Of a stretch of DNA of 64,000 nt, positions 1 to 6,778 are shown in pieces. The stretch spans positions 1,271,918 to 1,335,917 of the forward strand of contig CT971583.1 in assembly GCA_000063505.1 (NCBI GenBank), written 5' to 3'. Made by a program: the position numbers and the translations under genes. The notes under the pieces were generated by a model that was given only the letters and a program-made list of their open reading frames with translations, did not search any database and was not told the DNA's origin. Every line of letters starts with the position of its first letter. Positions within the stretch are counted from its first letter, which is position 1. Source of the DNA: Synechococcus sp. WH 7803. Its GTDB lineage: Bacteria; Cyanobacteriota; Cyanobacteriia; PCC-6307; Cyanobiaceae.

Positions 1-1116
1 ACCATTGATTGAAGTCTCCATAGGCGTGGAATTGCTCAGGAGCATCCCTCCCATTCCTGCTACAAGATTGTTAACAACTGAAAATCCGAGATTACTGGCG
101 TTCCAATCCCCTTGAGCCTGCTCTGGTTCATCCGAACTGAACCGACTCCCTTGCCTAGAGAGCTGCTGATTGCCAGCCATCTCAGCTGAATTGAAGCCAA
201 CGACCACATCCACGAACCCAGACGAACGACACTCATCGACACAAAGAACTAGCCCCTCTGATCCATCAATCAAACTGTTTTCAAAAAGGGTATTGAGAAT
301 TCGAGTCAGAGCAACTTGATCAAGATCGACCCAACATGTAGATATTGATTCATTGATTTGTAAAGACACACTGGGACGCTTGTCAGGCTCAAGTGAATGA
401 AGCCATCGATCGAGAAAATCTCTAAGAGGAGCACGCTTTAGGTTCCAATGGAAATGATCAGTATCCAGTTCGGAAAGAATCAAGAGTTTGTCAACCAGCG
501 CTGCCATCCGCTTGGTTTCGTCGATGGCGTCGCCCAAAGCACGATCCAATGGTTGCGCCAAGTCAGACTTGCGCTCAAGGCGACGCAAACTTCCGGTGAG
601 AATGGCCAGTGGCGTGCGCAACTCATGAGCCAGGGTGTTGATGAAAGCACGCTGTTGCTGGAGCGACTTTTCGAGTGGCTCGAGATCTCTGAAAGTCAGG
701 AGTGTGAAAACACCACCTAACTCAGAGATCGGCCGCCAAGACACCATGCGTTGAAGAACATCCGATTCATCTCCCGCAAGCGCCACAATCGCTTGCACGA
801 GCAAGGAGGCCTGTCCCTCACCCAGCCTGGCCTGATTCAAAGGGTGCTGCGGATCAGACAATGTGAGCAAGCGTTGATCGAGATGGCGTAAGCGAAGCAG
901 AGCCTCCAGGGGCTTTCCGACCACGCGTAAGGGAAGACCACCACCCCATAAGTCAGCGGCTGTTTGATTCACCCAGCGCACCTGATGCCCGGAATCAACA
1001 ATCAGCATCGCCTCGCCAGTGGCATCAAAAGCCACCCTCAGCAAACCCAGGGATTGACGCAGCTGCTTCACGAGTGCGGAGGTCTCGGGATGCGGCTCGA
1101 ATCCTTCAGCAGGCAT
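1..1116 (-). CDS. PAS-type sensor histidine kinase, C-terminus beyond the window
   Basis: This gene runs off the left window edge; about 372 residues are visible from the ATG at 1116. An N-terminal PAS-like region (about residues 20-140) is followed by a HisKA segment with the H-box LAHELRTPL, the phosphoacceptor being His164. A recognisable N-box (LNTLFENS, about 275-282) opens the ATPase domain. The later glycine boxes are degenerate: the usual DxGxG is not visible, and the G2 region reads NLGFSVVNN where GLGLAIV is typical. There are no membrane segments, so it should be a soluble kinase. Its start overlaps the end of the upstream PAS gene by 11 nt, so translation is probably coupled. The ligand and the partner regulator are unknown. 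Confidence 0.85.
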   Translation of the reverse strand, partial: MPAEGFEPHPETSALVKQLRQSLGLLRVAFDATGEAMLIVDSGHQVRWVNQTAADLWGGGLPLRVVGKPLEALLRLRHLDQRLLTLSDPQHPLNQARLGEGQASLLVQAIVALAGDESDVLQRMVSWRPISELGGVFTLLTFRDLEPLEKSLQQQRAFINTLAHELRTPLAILTGSLRRLERKSDLAQPLDRALGDAIDETKRMAALVDKLLILSELDTDHFHWNLKRAPLRDFLDRWLHSLEPDKRPSVSLQINESISTCWVDLDQVALTRILNTLFENSLIDGSEGLVLCVDECRSSGFVDVVVGFNSAEMAGNQQLSRQGSRFSSDEPEQAQGDWNASNLGFSVVNNLVAGMGGMLLSNSTPMETSING

Positions 1117-1483
1117 GGGGGCCTTCCAGTGGCCTCAACGTGGCCGCAAAACTCCAGCCTTCCTTTGAATCCTTTTCCGCCACGATGAAATGTTCACTGC
1201 GGATCACCGAGCCGTCAGCACAGATCGTGGCCAGCTCCAGTGGGTGGTTCACCACCTGCGATGACTCCGTGATCTGGAAACGGGCAAATCCGGCGTGGTG
1301 AAGTTCGCGGAACTCTTCGGGAAGGATCATTCCAAGAGTCTCTCCAAGGAGGGATGAATCCCATCCATAAATCGTGCCAAATCGATCGTTGAACTCAACC
1401 ACGAGCCCTTCGCGATCGGCACGTACAAAGGGAAGGTCGAAACGCTCCCGTAGGGCCGCAACCGCTCCAGGGGTCCAGTCCAT
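1106..1483 (-). CDS. Single PAS-domain protein overlapping the kinase gene
   Basis: This 125-residue protein starts at an ATG and is almost entirely one PAS domain; for example VEFNDRFGTIYGWDSSLLG resembles the PAS core. The C-terminal part has a PAC-like strand pattern (IRSEHFIVAEKD). Its stop lies inside the first codons of the downstream kinase, in another frame, so the two are co-transcribed and possibly translationally coupled. It may be a sensory accessory subunit of that kinase. Alternatively, a frameshift may have split one double-PAS kinase into two frames; the kinase keeps its own good ATG and PAS region, which argues against simple breakage. No cofactor-binding residue could be assigned. 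Confidence 0.7.
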   Translation of the reverse strand: MDWTPGAVAALRERFDLPFVRADREGLVVEFNDRFGTIYGWDSSLLGETLGMILPEEFRELHHAGFARFQITESSQVVNHPLELATICADGSVIRSEHFIVAEKDSKEGWSFAATLRPLEGPHAC

Positions 1484-1584
1484 TCAAAGGATCAGCGTCT
1501 CTTTGCAGGTTAGGCCTGAGTAGCGCTGACGAGCGTTGGCCAACAACCAGTGCACGCCCAGGTCAACAATTACAATCTCAGAAA

Positions 1585-1658
1585 CGGGGCGTGGCGCAGT
1601 TTGGTAGCGCGGGTGCTTTGGGAGCACTAGGTCGCAGGTTCGAATCCTGTCGCCCCGA
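1585..1658 (+). tRNA. tRNA-Pro (UGG anticodon)
   Basis: The sequence folds as a 74-nt cloverleaf. The acceptor stem is CGGGGCG/CGCCCCG with discriminator A, and CCA is not encoded. The D arm is GGCGCAG...TAGCGC. The anticodon loop TTTGGGA gives anticodon TGG, and the T loop is TTCGAAT. The pairing is complete, so the gene looks intact. Confidence 0.97.
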
Positions 1659-1743
1659 TTGTCTTGTTGTTCTGGCATCAGTAGCTGTTGAGACGGTTCC
1701 AATCGCCTCCACCGTCCAAGCTCCCGACAGTTACCAAGAACCA

Positions 1744-1836
1744 GTGGAAGTTCTCACCGCTCTGGCCATCCTTCCTTTCTTGGCCGCACTCGTCGTCGGC
1801 GCCCGAGAAGCGGAAGATGCCAGCCGCAACAGCTGA
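1744..1836 (+). CDS. Possible very small membrane peptide after tRNA-Pro
   Basis: A frame open from inside the tRNA to the TGA at 1836 ends in a strongly hydrophobic stretch (VLTALAILPFLAALVVG) followed by a charged tail (AREAEDASRNS). This is the shape of a one-helix membrane peptide. The only ordinary start after the tRNA is the GTG at 1744, giving 30 residues, and no ribosome-binding site is visible. A CTG at about 1674 would give about 54 residues. I cannot match it to a photosystem or cytochrome b6f small subunit. The rest of 1659-1947 shows no convincing gene. Confidence 0.3.
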   Translation: MEVLTALAILPFLAALVVGAREAEDASRNS

Positions 1837-1947
1837 TCGCCATCGGCCTTGACGGTTCGACTGTGAAGGATCGGCTCCAAAGGACCTTGTGTCCGTGGTG
1901 CTTGAACGACGTTCGTTGCTAAGCCGGATGCAGAGCCGGATACTGCG

Positions 1948-2295
1948 ATGCGCTGGACGCTGGTCCTAACAAGTCTTGTTTTAGGTGGTTTTGCAGCGAC
2001 AGCCAAGGCCGACAGCACACGTGTGGTTCTGCAAAGCGGGCAGTCCATCGTCCAAGCCAATGCGTCTCTCACAGCATCGGGATGGCTCCCCGCACCCCAA
2101 CGTCCAGCCCTTGACTTTGAGAAGTCCCTGTCTGGAACAGACTTGCAAGCCTTGGCGTCCTGTTCAGGGACAGGTCCGGGCTTTTGTCGATACGACTATC
2201 AACGTGATGGTCAGCGCCTCTTCGTGGTCACGGTTGCTGACGGCGCTCAACCGCAGAAAGCGGGCATTGTGACCCGCTGGTGGACTGAACCTTAG
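1948..2295 (+). CDS. Small exported protein of unknown function
   Basis: This 115-residue product has a clear N-terminal signal sequence (MRWTLVLTSLVLGGFAATAKA), so it should be exported. The mature part contains two cysteines in LASCSGTGPGFCRYDY that could form a disulfide in the periplasm. I recognise no domain. The gene follows tRNA-Pro after about 290 nt and is convergent with the small membrane protein that ends at 2309. Confidence 0.65.
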   Translation: MRWTLVLTSLVLGGFAATAKADSTRVVLQSGQSIVQANASLTASGWLPAPQRPALDFEKSLSGTDLQALASCSGTGPGFCRYDYQRDGQRLFVVTVADGAQPQKAGIVTRWWTEP

Positions 2296-2308
2296 GGCCG
2301 GCCTGATT

Positions 2309-2521
2309 TCAAGCCAATCCGTTCACAAGACGGAGGGTGCCCCAGAGATCAAAAACGCAGAAGACGATACCGATCACAATCAGGTCCCAGGCTTTATGGC
2401 GCAGGGCCCAAGGAGCGAGAAACACTTCGGCAACGCCGTGCAGAGCTGTTCCCAAAGCGATGTGCTCGAGCACCAGGAGTCCATGGGCCAGAAGGAAGAG
2501 CCCACTGGCGACGAATCGCAT
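2309..2521 (-). CDS. Small membrane protein, last gene of the ATPase-phosphoesterase cluster
   Basis: The product is about 70 hydrophobic residues with two or three likely membrane segments (RFVASGLFLLAHGLLVL; DLIVIGIVFCVFDLWGTL). The ATG at 2521 gives a protein that begins directly at the first helix. The frame is also open to a TTG at 2557, which would add 12 residues. The gene lies 57 nt after the metallophosphoesterase stop on the same strand, so it probably shares that transcript. It may anchor or assist the upstream enzymes, but that rests on position alone. No family was recognised. Confidence 0.6.
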   Translation of the reverse strand: MRFVASGLFLLAHGLLVLEHIALGTALHGVAEVFLAPWALRHKAWDLIVIGIVFCVFDLWGTLRLVNGLA

Positions 2522-2578
2522 CAACACCGTCCAGGAAGCTGACACCCTCGCCCTCAAACAGGCATCACATTATCGGGT

Positions 2579-3376
2579 TCACCCTGCTGCTTGCTCACAG
2601 GCCGACCAGCGCATGAGGCGCTCCTGCACAGAACCATCCTCCATCAGATCGAGCAGGCGACCGCCGGGATCCCAGGCCCTTCCGAGCGGACAGGGCTGAA
2701 CTGGATGAAAGGACACCAATGTCGAAGGGCAACCAAGCAGGCTGAGATCTGAGCGGGGAGCCGCCATTCCCTTCCAGTGCTGATGGATGTGACCAAACAG
2801 CACAACCCGAACCGCAGGCCATCGCTTCAAAGAGTCCATTAATTGCTCACCATCAGAAAGCCCGATGGTGTCCATCGAGGCATCACCAATCGGGACTGGA
2901 GGGTGATGAAGAGCCACCACCACAAACTTTCCAAGCGTTTCGGCCTCCCTGAGTTGGGTGTTGAGCCAAGACAGTTGAACGCCACCGATCACTCCAGCGC
3001 ACCCCCCTGCTCGGTGACTGGACACAACAAGCAAACGCCAGCACCCCGCGTCCATCACGCCGGGAGCAACAACCCAATGGCGACCCAGCACGGCACGCAA
3101 CCTCTGGGGATGATCATGGTTGCCTGCTGTGAAGCCAAGGCAAACTGTGCGTGCAGCCTGTTGCTGGATCGCAGCATCAACCGCATCACGCAGACGCACG
3201 TAACCGCACCAGGTTTCGTCATGGCAGCAATCTCCGGTGACCAGCAGCAGATCCGGCTGTTCCTGCAGGGCTTGGGCGAGTGCCTTTTGAAAGAGAGACA
3301 ACGCTGAACGTCCGCGCACACGCCCCTCAGCACGCGCCACCAGGTGTGGATCACTGAGTTGAATCAGTCTTGGCAT
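2579..3376 (-). CDS. Metallophosphoesterase, CpdA-like
   Basis: This 265-residue calcineurin-like phosphoesterase shows the full metal-ligand series in order: LSDPHL (7-12), GDCCHDE (about 48), GNHDHP (about 86), HHPP (about 157) and GHIHQHW (about 195). The architecture is that of class III cyclic-nucleotide phosphodiesterases (CpdA/Icc). Hydrolysis of cAMP or another phosphodiester is therefore likely but unproven. It is cytosolic, with no signal peptide. The start lies 8 nt after the stop of the upstream ATPase gene, so the two form an operon. The second such ATPase-phosphoesterase pair of the window lies at 11.4-15.2 kb, but the proteins are of different types. Confidence 0.85.
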   Translation of the reverse strand: MPRLIQLSDPHLVARAEGRVRGRSALSLFQKALAQALQEQPDLLLVTGDCCHDETWCGYVRLRDAVDAAIQQQAARTVCLGFTAGNHDHPQRLRAVLGRHWVVAPGVMDAGCWRLLVVSSHRAGGCAGVIGGVQLSWLNTQLREAETLGKFVVVALHHPPVPIGDASMDTIGLSDGEQLMDSLKRWPAVRVVLFGHIHQHWKGMAAPRSDLSLLGCPSTLVSFHPVQPCPLGRAWDPGGRLLDLMEDGSVQERLMRWSACEQAAG

Positions 3377-3384
3377 GAGCAGCG

Positions 3385-4497
3385 TCAGGAAGGCCAGCGC
3401 CAGGCACTGCGTTCCAGCATGGTCTGTTCAGGAATTTCTGTGGATCCCAATTCACGCACCAAGTGCACGCGATGACAGTCATCACCGCCTGACAAGGCCT
3501 CGATGAGACGCGGGGAGTGGGCGATCACCCACACCTGCGTCCGTTGGGAGCAGGAGCGGATCAAACGGGCGAGAGGCAACAGCAAATCGGGATGAAGGCT
3601 GCCTTCCGGCTCGTTGAGAACCATCAGAGGCGGCAGTCTTGGACTGAAGAGCGCAGCTGTGAGCAGCAGGTAACGCAGGGTGCCATCGGACAGCTCCGCA
3701 GACTGGAGGGGACGAAGAAGGCCAGGCTGATGAAACTGCAGCCGGAACAAGCCATCGCCATGGTTCACCGACACGTGGGCACCAGGGAATGCATCGTCCA
3801 CAGCCGCTAAAAAGGCCTCACCATCCCCGCTCTCAAGAATGGTTTGCACCGCAGCGGGTAAATCGCGACCATCAGCGGCCAGAGCGAAGCAGCGAGTACC
3901 CACCACAGGGCAACGGGCGGGAGCCTCAGGATCCGTCCTGAAGCTGTCATAAAAACGCCAGCTCAGAATTTGCTCACGCAGAAGCAGAACCTCGGGTCGC
4001 TCCTGCGGATCCACGCCCACTTGAAACAATCCACGGTCTGGATCACGCTCCCCGGAATCGGAGCACAACAGAGCACGGGGGTGAAAAGGCGATCCGGCCC
4101 AGATCCATTCCCCCTTGCGTTCAGGGTCGAGGGCAAAGGCGGTCCGTCGTTCCTGGGGGTAACCAAGCTCAACGGCATAGGAGAAGGGATCTGCTGCAAA
4201 TCCCAAACGCAAACGAACTGGCTTGGCGCGAGGTCCACCCTGAATGGGGGCGTCACCCGAGCGCATGCCCCGGCTCAGGGTTTCGGGTCCGGCCCACATC
4301 ACCGCAGGCAATCCACCCTCCCGGGCGAGACAGCCCATCAGATCTCCACGAGCAGCCGCAACAATCAGCTTGAGGGAACGGAACAGATTGGATTTGCCGC
4401 TGCCGTTGGCCCCGGTAATCAGCGTCAGGCGATGCAGAGGAATCACCACATCCCGGAGAGAGCGATAACCAGACACCGCCAGGTGCTGCAGGGTCAA
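3385..4497 (-). CDS. Stand-alone AAA/ABC-type ATPase (RecF/OLD-like, COG4637-type)
   Basis: This 370-residue protein has Walker A GANGSGKS at 29-36. A C-terminal Walker B-like segment reads MVLNEPEGSLHP, and the switch histidine lies in VIAHSPRLIEAL. There is no long coiled coil, unlike SMC proteins, which fits the AAA_21 group of single-polypeptide ATPases. The proposed start is the TTG at 4497, supported by a GGAG ribosome-binding site 7 nt upstream. It heads an apparent operon with the phosphoesterase and the small membrane protein. Relatives act in DNA repair or in phage defence, but no nuclease or toxin partner is adjacent, so the role is open. Confidence 0.8.
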   Translation of the reverse strand: MTLQHLAVSGYRSLRDVVIPLHRLTLITGANGSGKSNLFRSLKLIVAAARGDLMGCLAREGGLPAVMWAGPETLSRGMRSGDAPIQGGPRAKPVRLRLGFAADPFSYAVELGYPQERRTAFALDPERKGEWIWAGSPFHPRALLCSDSGERDPDRGLFQVGVDPQERPEVLLLREQILSWRFYDSFRTDPEAPARCPVVGTRCFALAADGRDLPAAVQTILESGDGEAFLAAVDDAFPGAHVSVNHGDGLFRLQFHQPGLLRPLQSAELSDGTLRYLLLTAALFSPRLPPLMVLNEPEGSLHPDLLLPLARLIRSCSQRTQVWVIAHSPRLIEALSGGDDCHRVHLVRELGSTEIPEQTMLERSAWRWPS

Positions 4498-4510
4498 ATC
4501 TGGACTCCAG

Positions 4511-4534
4511 TCTCAATAAACACTACTATTGAGA
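4511..4534. promoter_or_regulatory. Inverted repeat between the ATPase and Fur-family genes (possible operator)
   Basis: Perfect 8-bp arms TCTCAATA (4511-4518) and TATTGAGA (4527-4534) are separated by 8 bp in the short divergent intergenic region. An AT-rich palindrome immediately upstream of a Fur-family gene is a natural candidate for autoregulation and could control both directions. It does not match the classical 7-1-7 Fur box exactly, so the link is inferred. Confidence 0.45.
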
Positions 4535-4567
4535 ATGATCAGCTGGATTGGGATGCCATCAGTGTCC

Positions 4568-5002
4568 ATGCACCCTGAGACTGGCGGATCTCTGCAGCAA
4601 GGGCTGCATCAAGACGGACGTCGACTGACACCCCAACGCAGGCGGATCCTGGAGTTGTTCGAATCGCTTGGAGGTGGACGGCATCTCAGCGCCGAAGACG
4701 TGCATCATCAATTGCTGGATCGTGAGTTGAGAGTTTCACTCGCCACGATTTATCGCACACTGAGGCTGTTGGTGGAGATGGGGTTTCTTCAGGAATTACA
4801 AACCAGCAACGGCAGCCAGTTCGAACTGGCTGACGCCGAGCACATTCGCCACCACCACCTGGTTTGTGTGCGCTGCGGGCGCACGGAGGAGTTCGAAAGT
4901 GAAGAGGTTCTCAATGCTGGCTTGCAAGCCAGCAACAAGTTTGGCTTCGACCTCATCGGCTCCAGCCTCACGGTGCGAGGCATTTGCCCGCAATGCCGTT
5001 GA
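4568..5002 (+). CDS. Fur-family metal- or peroxide-responsive transcription regulator
   Basis: This 144-residue protein has an N-terminal winged helix (RLTPQRRRILELFESLGG, then the recognition helix VSLATIYRTLRLL). The C-terminal dimerisation and metal domain carries HIRHHHLVCVRC and a terminal CPQC, so two CxxC pairs form a structural zinc site. This is the standard Fur/PerR/Zur layout; the visible residues do not decide between iron, zinc and peroxide sensing. The ATG at 4568 is preferred because the frame's earlier starts (TTG 4529, ATG 4535, ATG 4553) crowd the inverted repeat at 4511-4534. It converges on the His-rich repeat protein ending at 5010. Confidence 0.9.
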   Translation: MHPETGGSLQQGLHQDGRRLTPQRRRILELFESLGGGRHLSAEDVHHQLLDRELRVSLATIYRTLRLLVEMGFLQELQTSNGSQFELADAEHIRHHHLVCVRCGRTEEFESEEVLNAGLQASNKFGFDLIGSSLTVRGICPQCR

Positions 5003-5009
5003 AGAGGAG

Positions 5010-5492
5010 TCAGTGATGCTCCTGCGGATGCTCCAAGCAGGGCATCCAGTAGTTCCCCATGCGGTGTGCACCCTTGCAGCCAAGGCTCTTGGCCTGTTCT
5101 TCGGCAAGCTCTCGGGTTGGGTAAGCAAGCGTGCGGGGATCATCCCCATTCAGGGACCCTGATCCTTCAGCGCCGTGATGGGCGTGGTGATCGTGATCAC
5201 CTGGTTTCGCTCCGATTCGCACCAGGCCCATGCTCATGGGTCCTGCGGTCCAAACCCCCATGGTGTTCACTCCAACCGCGAGCAGTCCCATGCCAACGAT
5301 CGAGAGATTGATCACACCCATGGCCACAATGCCAATGGAGACCACACCCATCGGCACGATTCCGATGCAGACGACGCCCATCGGAACGATGCCAATGGAC
5401 ACCGTGCCCAAAGGGGCAACGCCGATGGCAAACCGTTTGGGTTTGCTGCCGCAGTGGGCAGGGCCCTGATCAGTAGGTTGCATTGCATTCAT
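5010..5492 (-). CDS. Pentad-repeat protein with His-rich linker and C-terminal DUF3721
   Basis: This 160-residue protein starts at ATG 5492; an upstream TTG at 5537 is less likely. Residues 22-95 are a strict five-residue repeat with glycine at every fifth position from 24 to 94, Ser64 being the single exception. Typical units are IGIVP and MGVVS. A short histidine-rich linker (GDHDHHAHHG) follows. The last 45 residues match DUF3721, a small domain common in marine cyanobacteria (GCKGAHRMGNYWMPC), ending in more histidines. The repeat could form a beta-solenoid or a membrane-associated glycine zipper. The Cys/His content and the neighbouring Fur-type regulator suggest metal handling, which is inference only. 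Confidence 0.75.
   Translation of the reverse strand: MNAMQPTDQGPAHCGSKPKRFAIGVAPLGTVSIGIVPMGVVCIGIVPMGVVSIGIVAMGVINLSIVGMGLLAVGVNTMGVWTAGPMSMGLVRIGAKPGDHDHHAHHGAEGSGSLNGDDPRTLAYPTRELAEEQAKSLGCKGAHRMGNYWMPCLEHPQEHH
5208..5430 (-). repeat. Coding tandem repeat: fifteen glycine-spaced pentads
   Basis: This is the DNA segment encoding residues 22-95 of the protein at 5010-5492. Fifteen 15-nt units encode (I/M)Gxxx pentads. The DNA repeats are imperfect (for example recurring CCGATGGGC- or CCAATGGGT-like blocks on the minus strand), so the register is conserved at the protein level more than at the DNA level. Confidence 0.8.
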
Positions 5493-5547
5493 CCGTTCAT
5501 GATGACGTTTGCTCCCAGCGCAGCTTGCTTGAGCCAAGCTGAGTGTG

Positions 5548-5808
5548 ATGGATGGTGATCTTCCCGAAGGATTTCACGAGGTGCTCGTGATCACTCCCCT
5601 GCTCTTCGAGCAGGGAGCGGAAGCGGTTCTGGCCATTCGCGAGCAGTGCACGGTGGTGCTGAATCTCACGGCCATGGAGCCATCATTGGCCCAGAGGACA
5701 GCCGATTTCGTTTCCGGTGGAGTCAGGGCACTCGACGGCCAGGAGCATCGCGTCGGAGAGCAGGTTCTGCTCTTTGCGCCTGCCAACGTTGATGTGAATC
5801 TCAGCTGA
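5548..5808 (+). CDS. Core-only SepF-like (DUF552) protein
   Basis: This 86-residue protein starts at ATG 5548, with a GTG directly before it. The stretch from VVLNLTAMEP through QRTADFVSGGVRALDG to LFAPANVDV is the pattern of the SepF/YlmF core that binds FtsZ and polymerises. Full-length cyanobacterial SepF has an N-terminal membrane-targeting amphipathic helix and a linker; here only the core is present, with a short LPEGFHEVLVITP lead-in. It could be a SepF paralogue that modulates division or an unrelated use of the fold. It overlaps the end of arsS convergently by 8 nt. Confidence 0.75.
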   Translation: MDGDLPEGFHEVLVITPLLFEQGAEAVLAIREQCTVVLNLTAMEPSLAQRTADFVSGGVRALDGQEHRVGEQVLLFAPANVDVNLS

Positions 5809-6778
5809 GCGACCCACCACAACTGGATCCCTGTCCGGCAGTGCAGCCGAAGCAATGATCCGCAACAGCAATGGGCTGATCCTCCAAACCACCCTGCACC
5901 GTTAAAAGGTCGGCGAGCACGGCAGGCTCTGCGCCGGCTGCACAACCGAGTTGTTGATTGAAATCGCAGTCATGAAGTGCTCCGGTCCAGCTCACGCTGA
6001 TCAACGTCCGACACATCACCTCATCAAGATTGGCAGGTCGATGCGCCTCACGCAGGAGAGTTTGATATCCCTCGAGTTCTCCGCTGACCTCGAGATCGCG
6101 AGCAAAACGCTTGATTGGCATATTGGCGATTGTGAGCAACTGATGAAACGAAATCCCATGGGACTTCATCAATTGCTCCCTGTATTGCGCCTGTAATGAT
6201 TGCTGCGGTGGTGGCAAAGAGGGCCCGGACGGGTTGTAGACAAGATCCAGCTCCAGTGGCGAACCGGGCATTCCATATCCCAACTGATTGAGCCTTTTCA
6301 ACGCATCAAGACTGCGCTCGAATACACCGCGACCGCGTTGTCGATCAACGCGATCCTGTTCGTAGCAGGGCAGTGAAGCCACGATGCGCACACCTGAATC
6401 AGCGAGAAATTCAGCGAGTGTTTCTTGCCCCGGTTCCATCAAAATCGTGAGGTTGCAGCGATCAATCACCGCGACGCCCTGGGCGCGGGCCTCACGCACA
6501 ATCTCCCTGAACTGCGGATGGAGCTCGGGGGCACCACCTGTTAAATCAAGGGTCTTCAAGTGACAGTGCTGCAGAACCTGCGCAATCAGCTTCACCTGAT
6601 CGGGCTCCATCATTTCTGTGCGCCAAGGCCCTGCATCCACATGGCAATGACTGCAGCTTTGATTGCAGCGGTAGCCGAGGTTCACCTGCAATGTTTCAAG
6701 GCGACGTCGCCGAAGGGATGGGAAGGGCGAGGGCAGAGTCTTCATCGCATCAGGCTGGATTCTGACTGACCCCGCCAT
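5801..6778 (-). CDS. arsS: Arsenosugar biosynthesis radical SAM protein ArsS
   Basis: This 325-residue radical SAM enzyme has the cluster motif CNQSCSHC near the N-terminus. Substrate-pocket features (DLTGGAPELHP, LDLVYNPSGP) and a C-terminal cysteine cluster (CFGCTAGQGSSCGG) are typical of ArsS (DUF3641 family). ArsS adds the 5'-deoxyadenosyl group of SAM to dimethylarsenite on the way to arsenosugars, a detoxification route in marine phototrophs. An ArsM methyltransferase partner is not in the immediate neighbourhood. The ATG overlaps the upstream stop as TGATG, so the gene is co-translated with the exported protein at 6778-7539. Confidence 0.9.
   Translation of the reverse strand: MAGSVRIQPDAMKTLPSPFPSLRRRRLETLQVNLGYRCNQSCSHCHVDAGPWRTEMMEPDQVKLIAQVLQHCHLKTLDLTGGAPELHPQFREIVREARAQGVAVIDRCNLTILMEPGQETLAEFLADSGVRIVASLPCYEQDRVDRQRGRGVFERSLDALKRLNQLGYGMPGSPLELDLVYNPSGPSLPPPQQSLQAQYREQLMKSHGISFHQLLTIANMPIKRFARDLEVSGELEGYQTLLREAHRPANLDEVMCRTLISVSWTGALHDCDFNQQLGCAAGAEPAVLADLLTVQGGLEDQPIAVADHCFGCTAGQGSSCGGSLS

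Noticed and set aside
1731-2072. Minus-strand ORF of 113 codons over the region after tRNA-Pro.
   Set aside because: It overlaps the signal-peptide gene at 1948 in antisense and has no domain or good start context.
3385-4497. Naming the ATPase cluster a known anti-phage system such as Septu or Gabija.
   Set aside because: No HNH, UvrD-like or other defining partner gene is present; the neighbour is a CpdA-like phosphoesterase.
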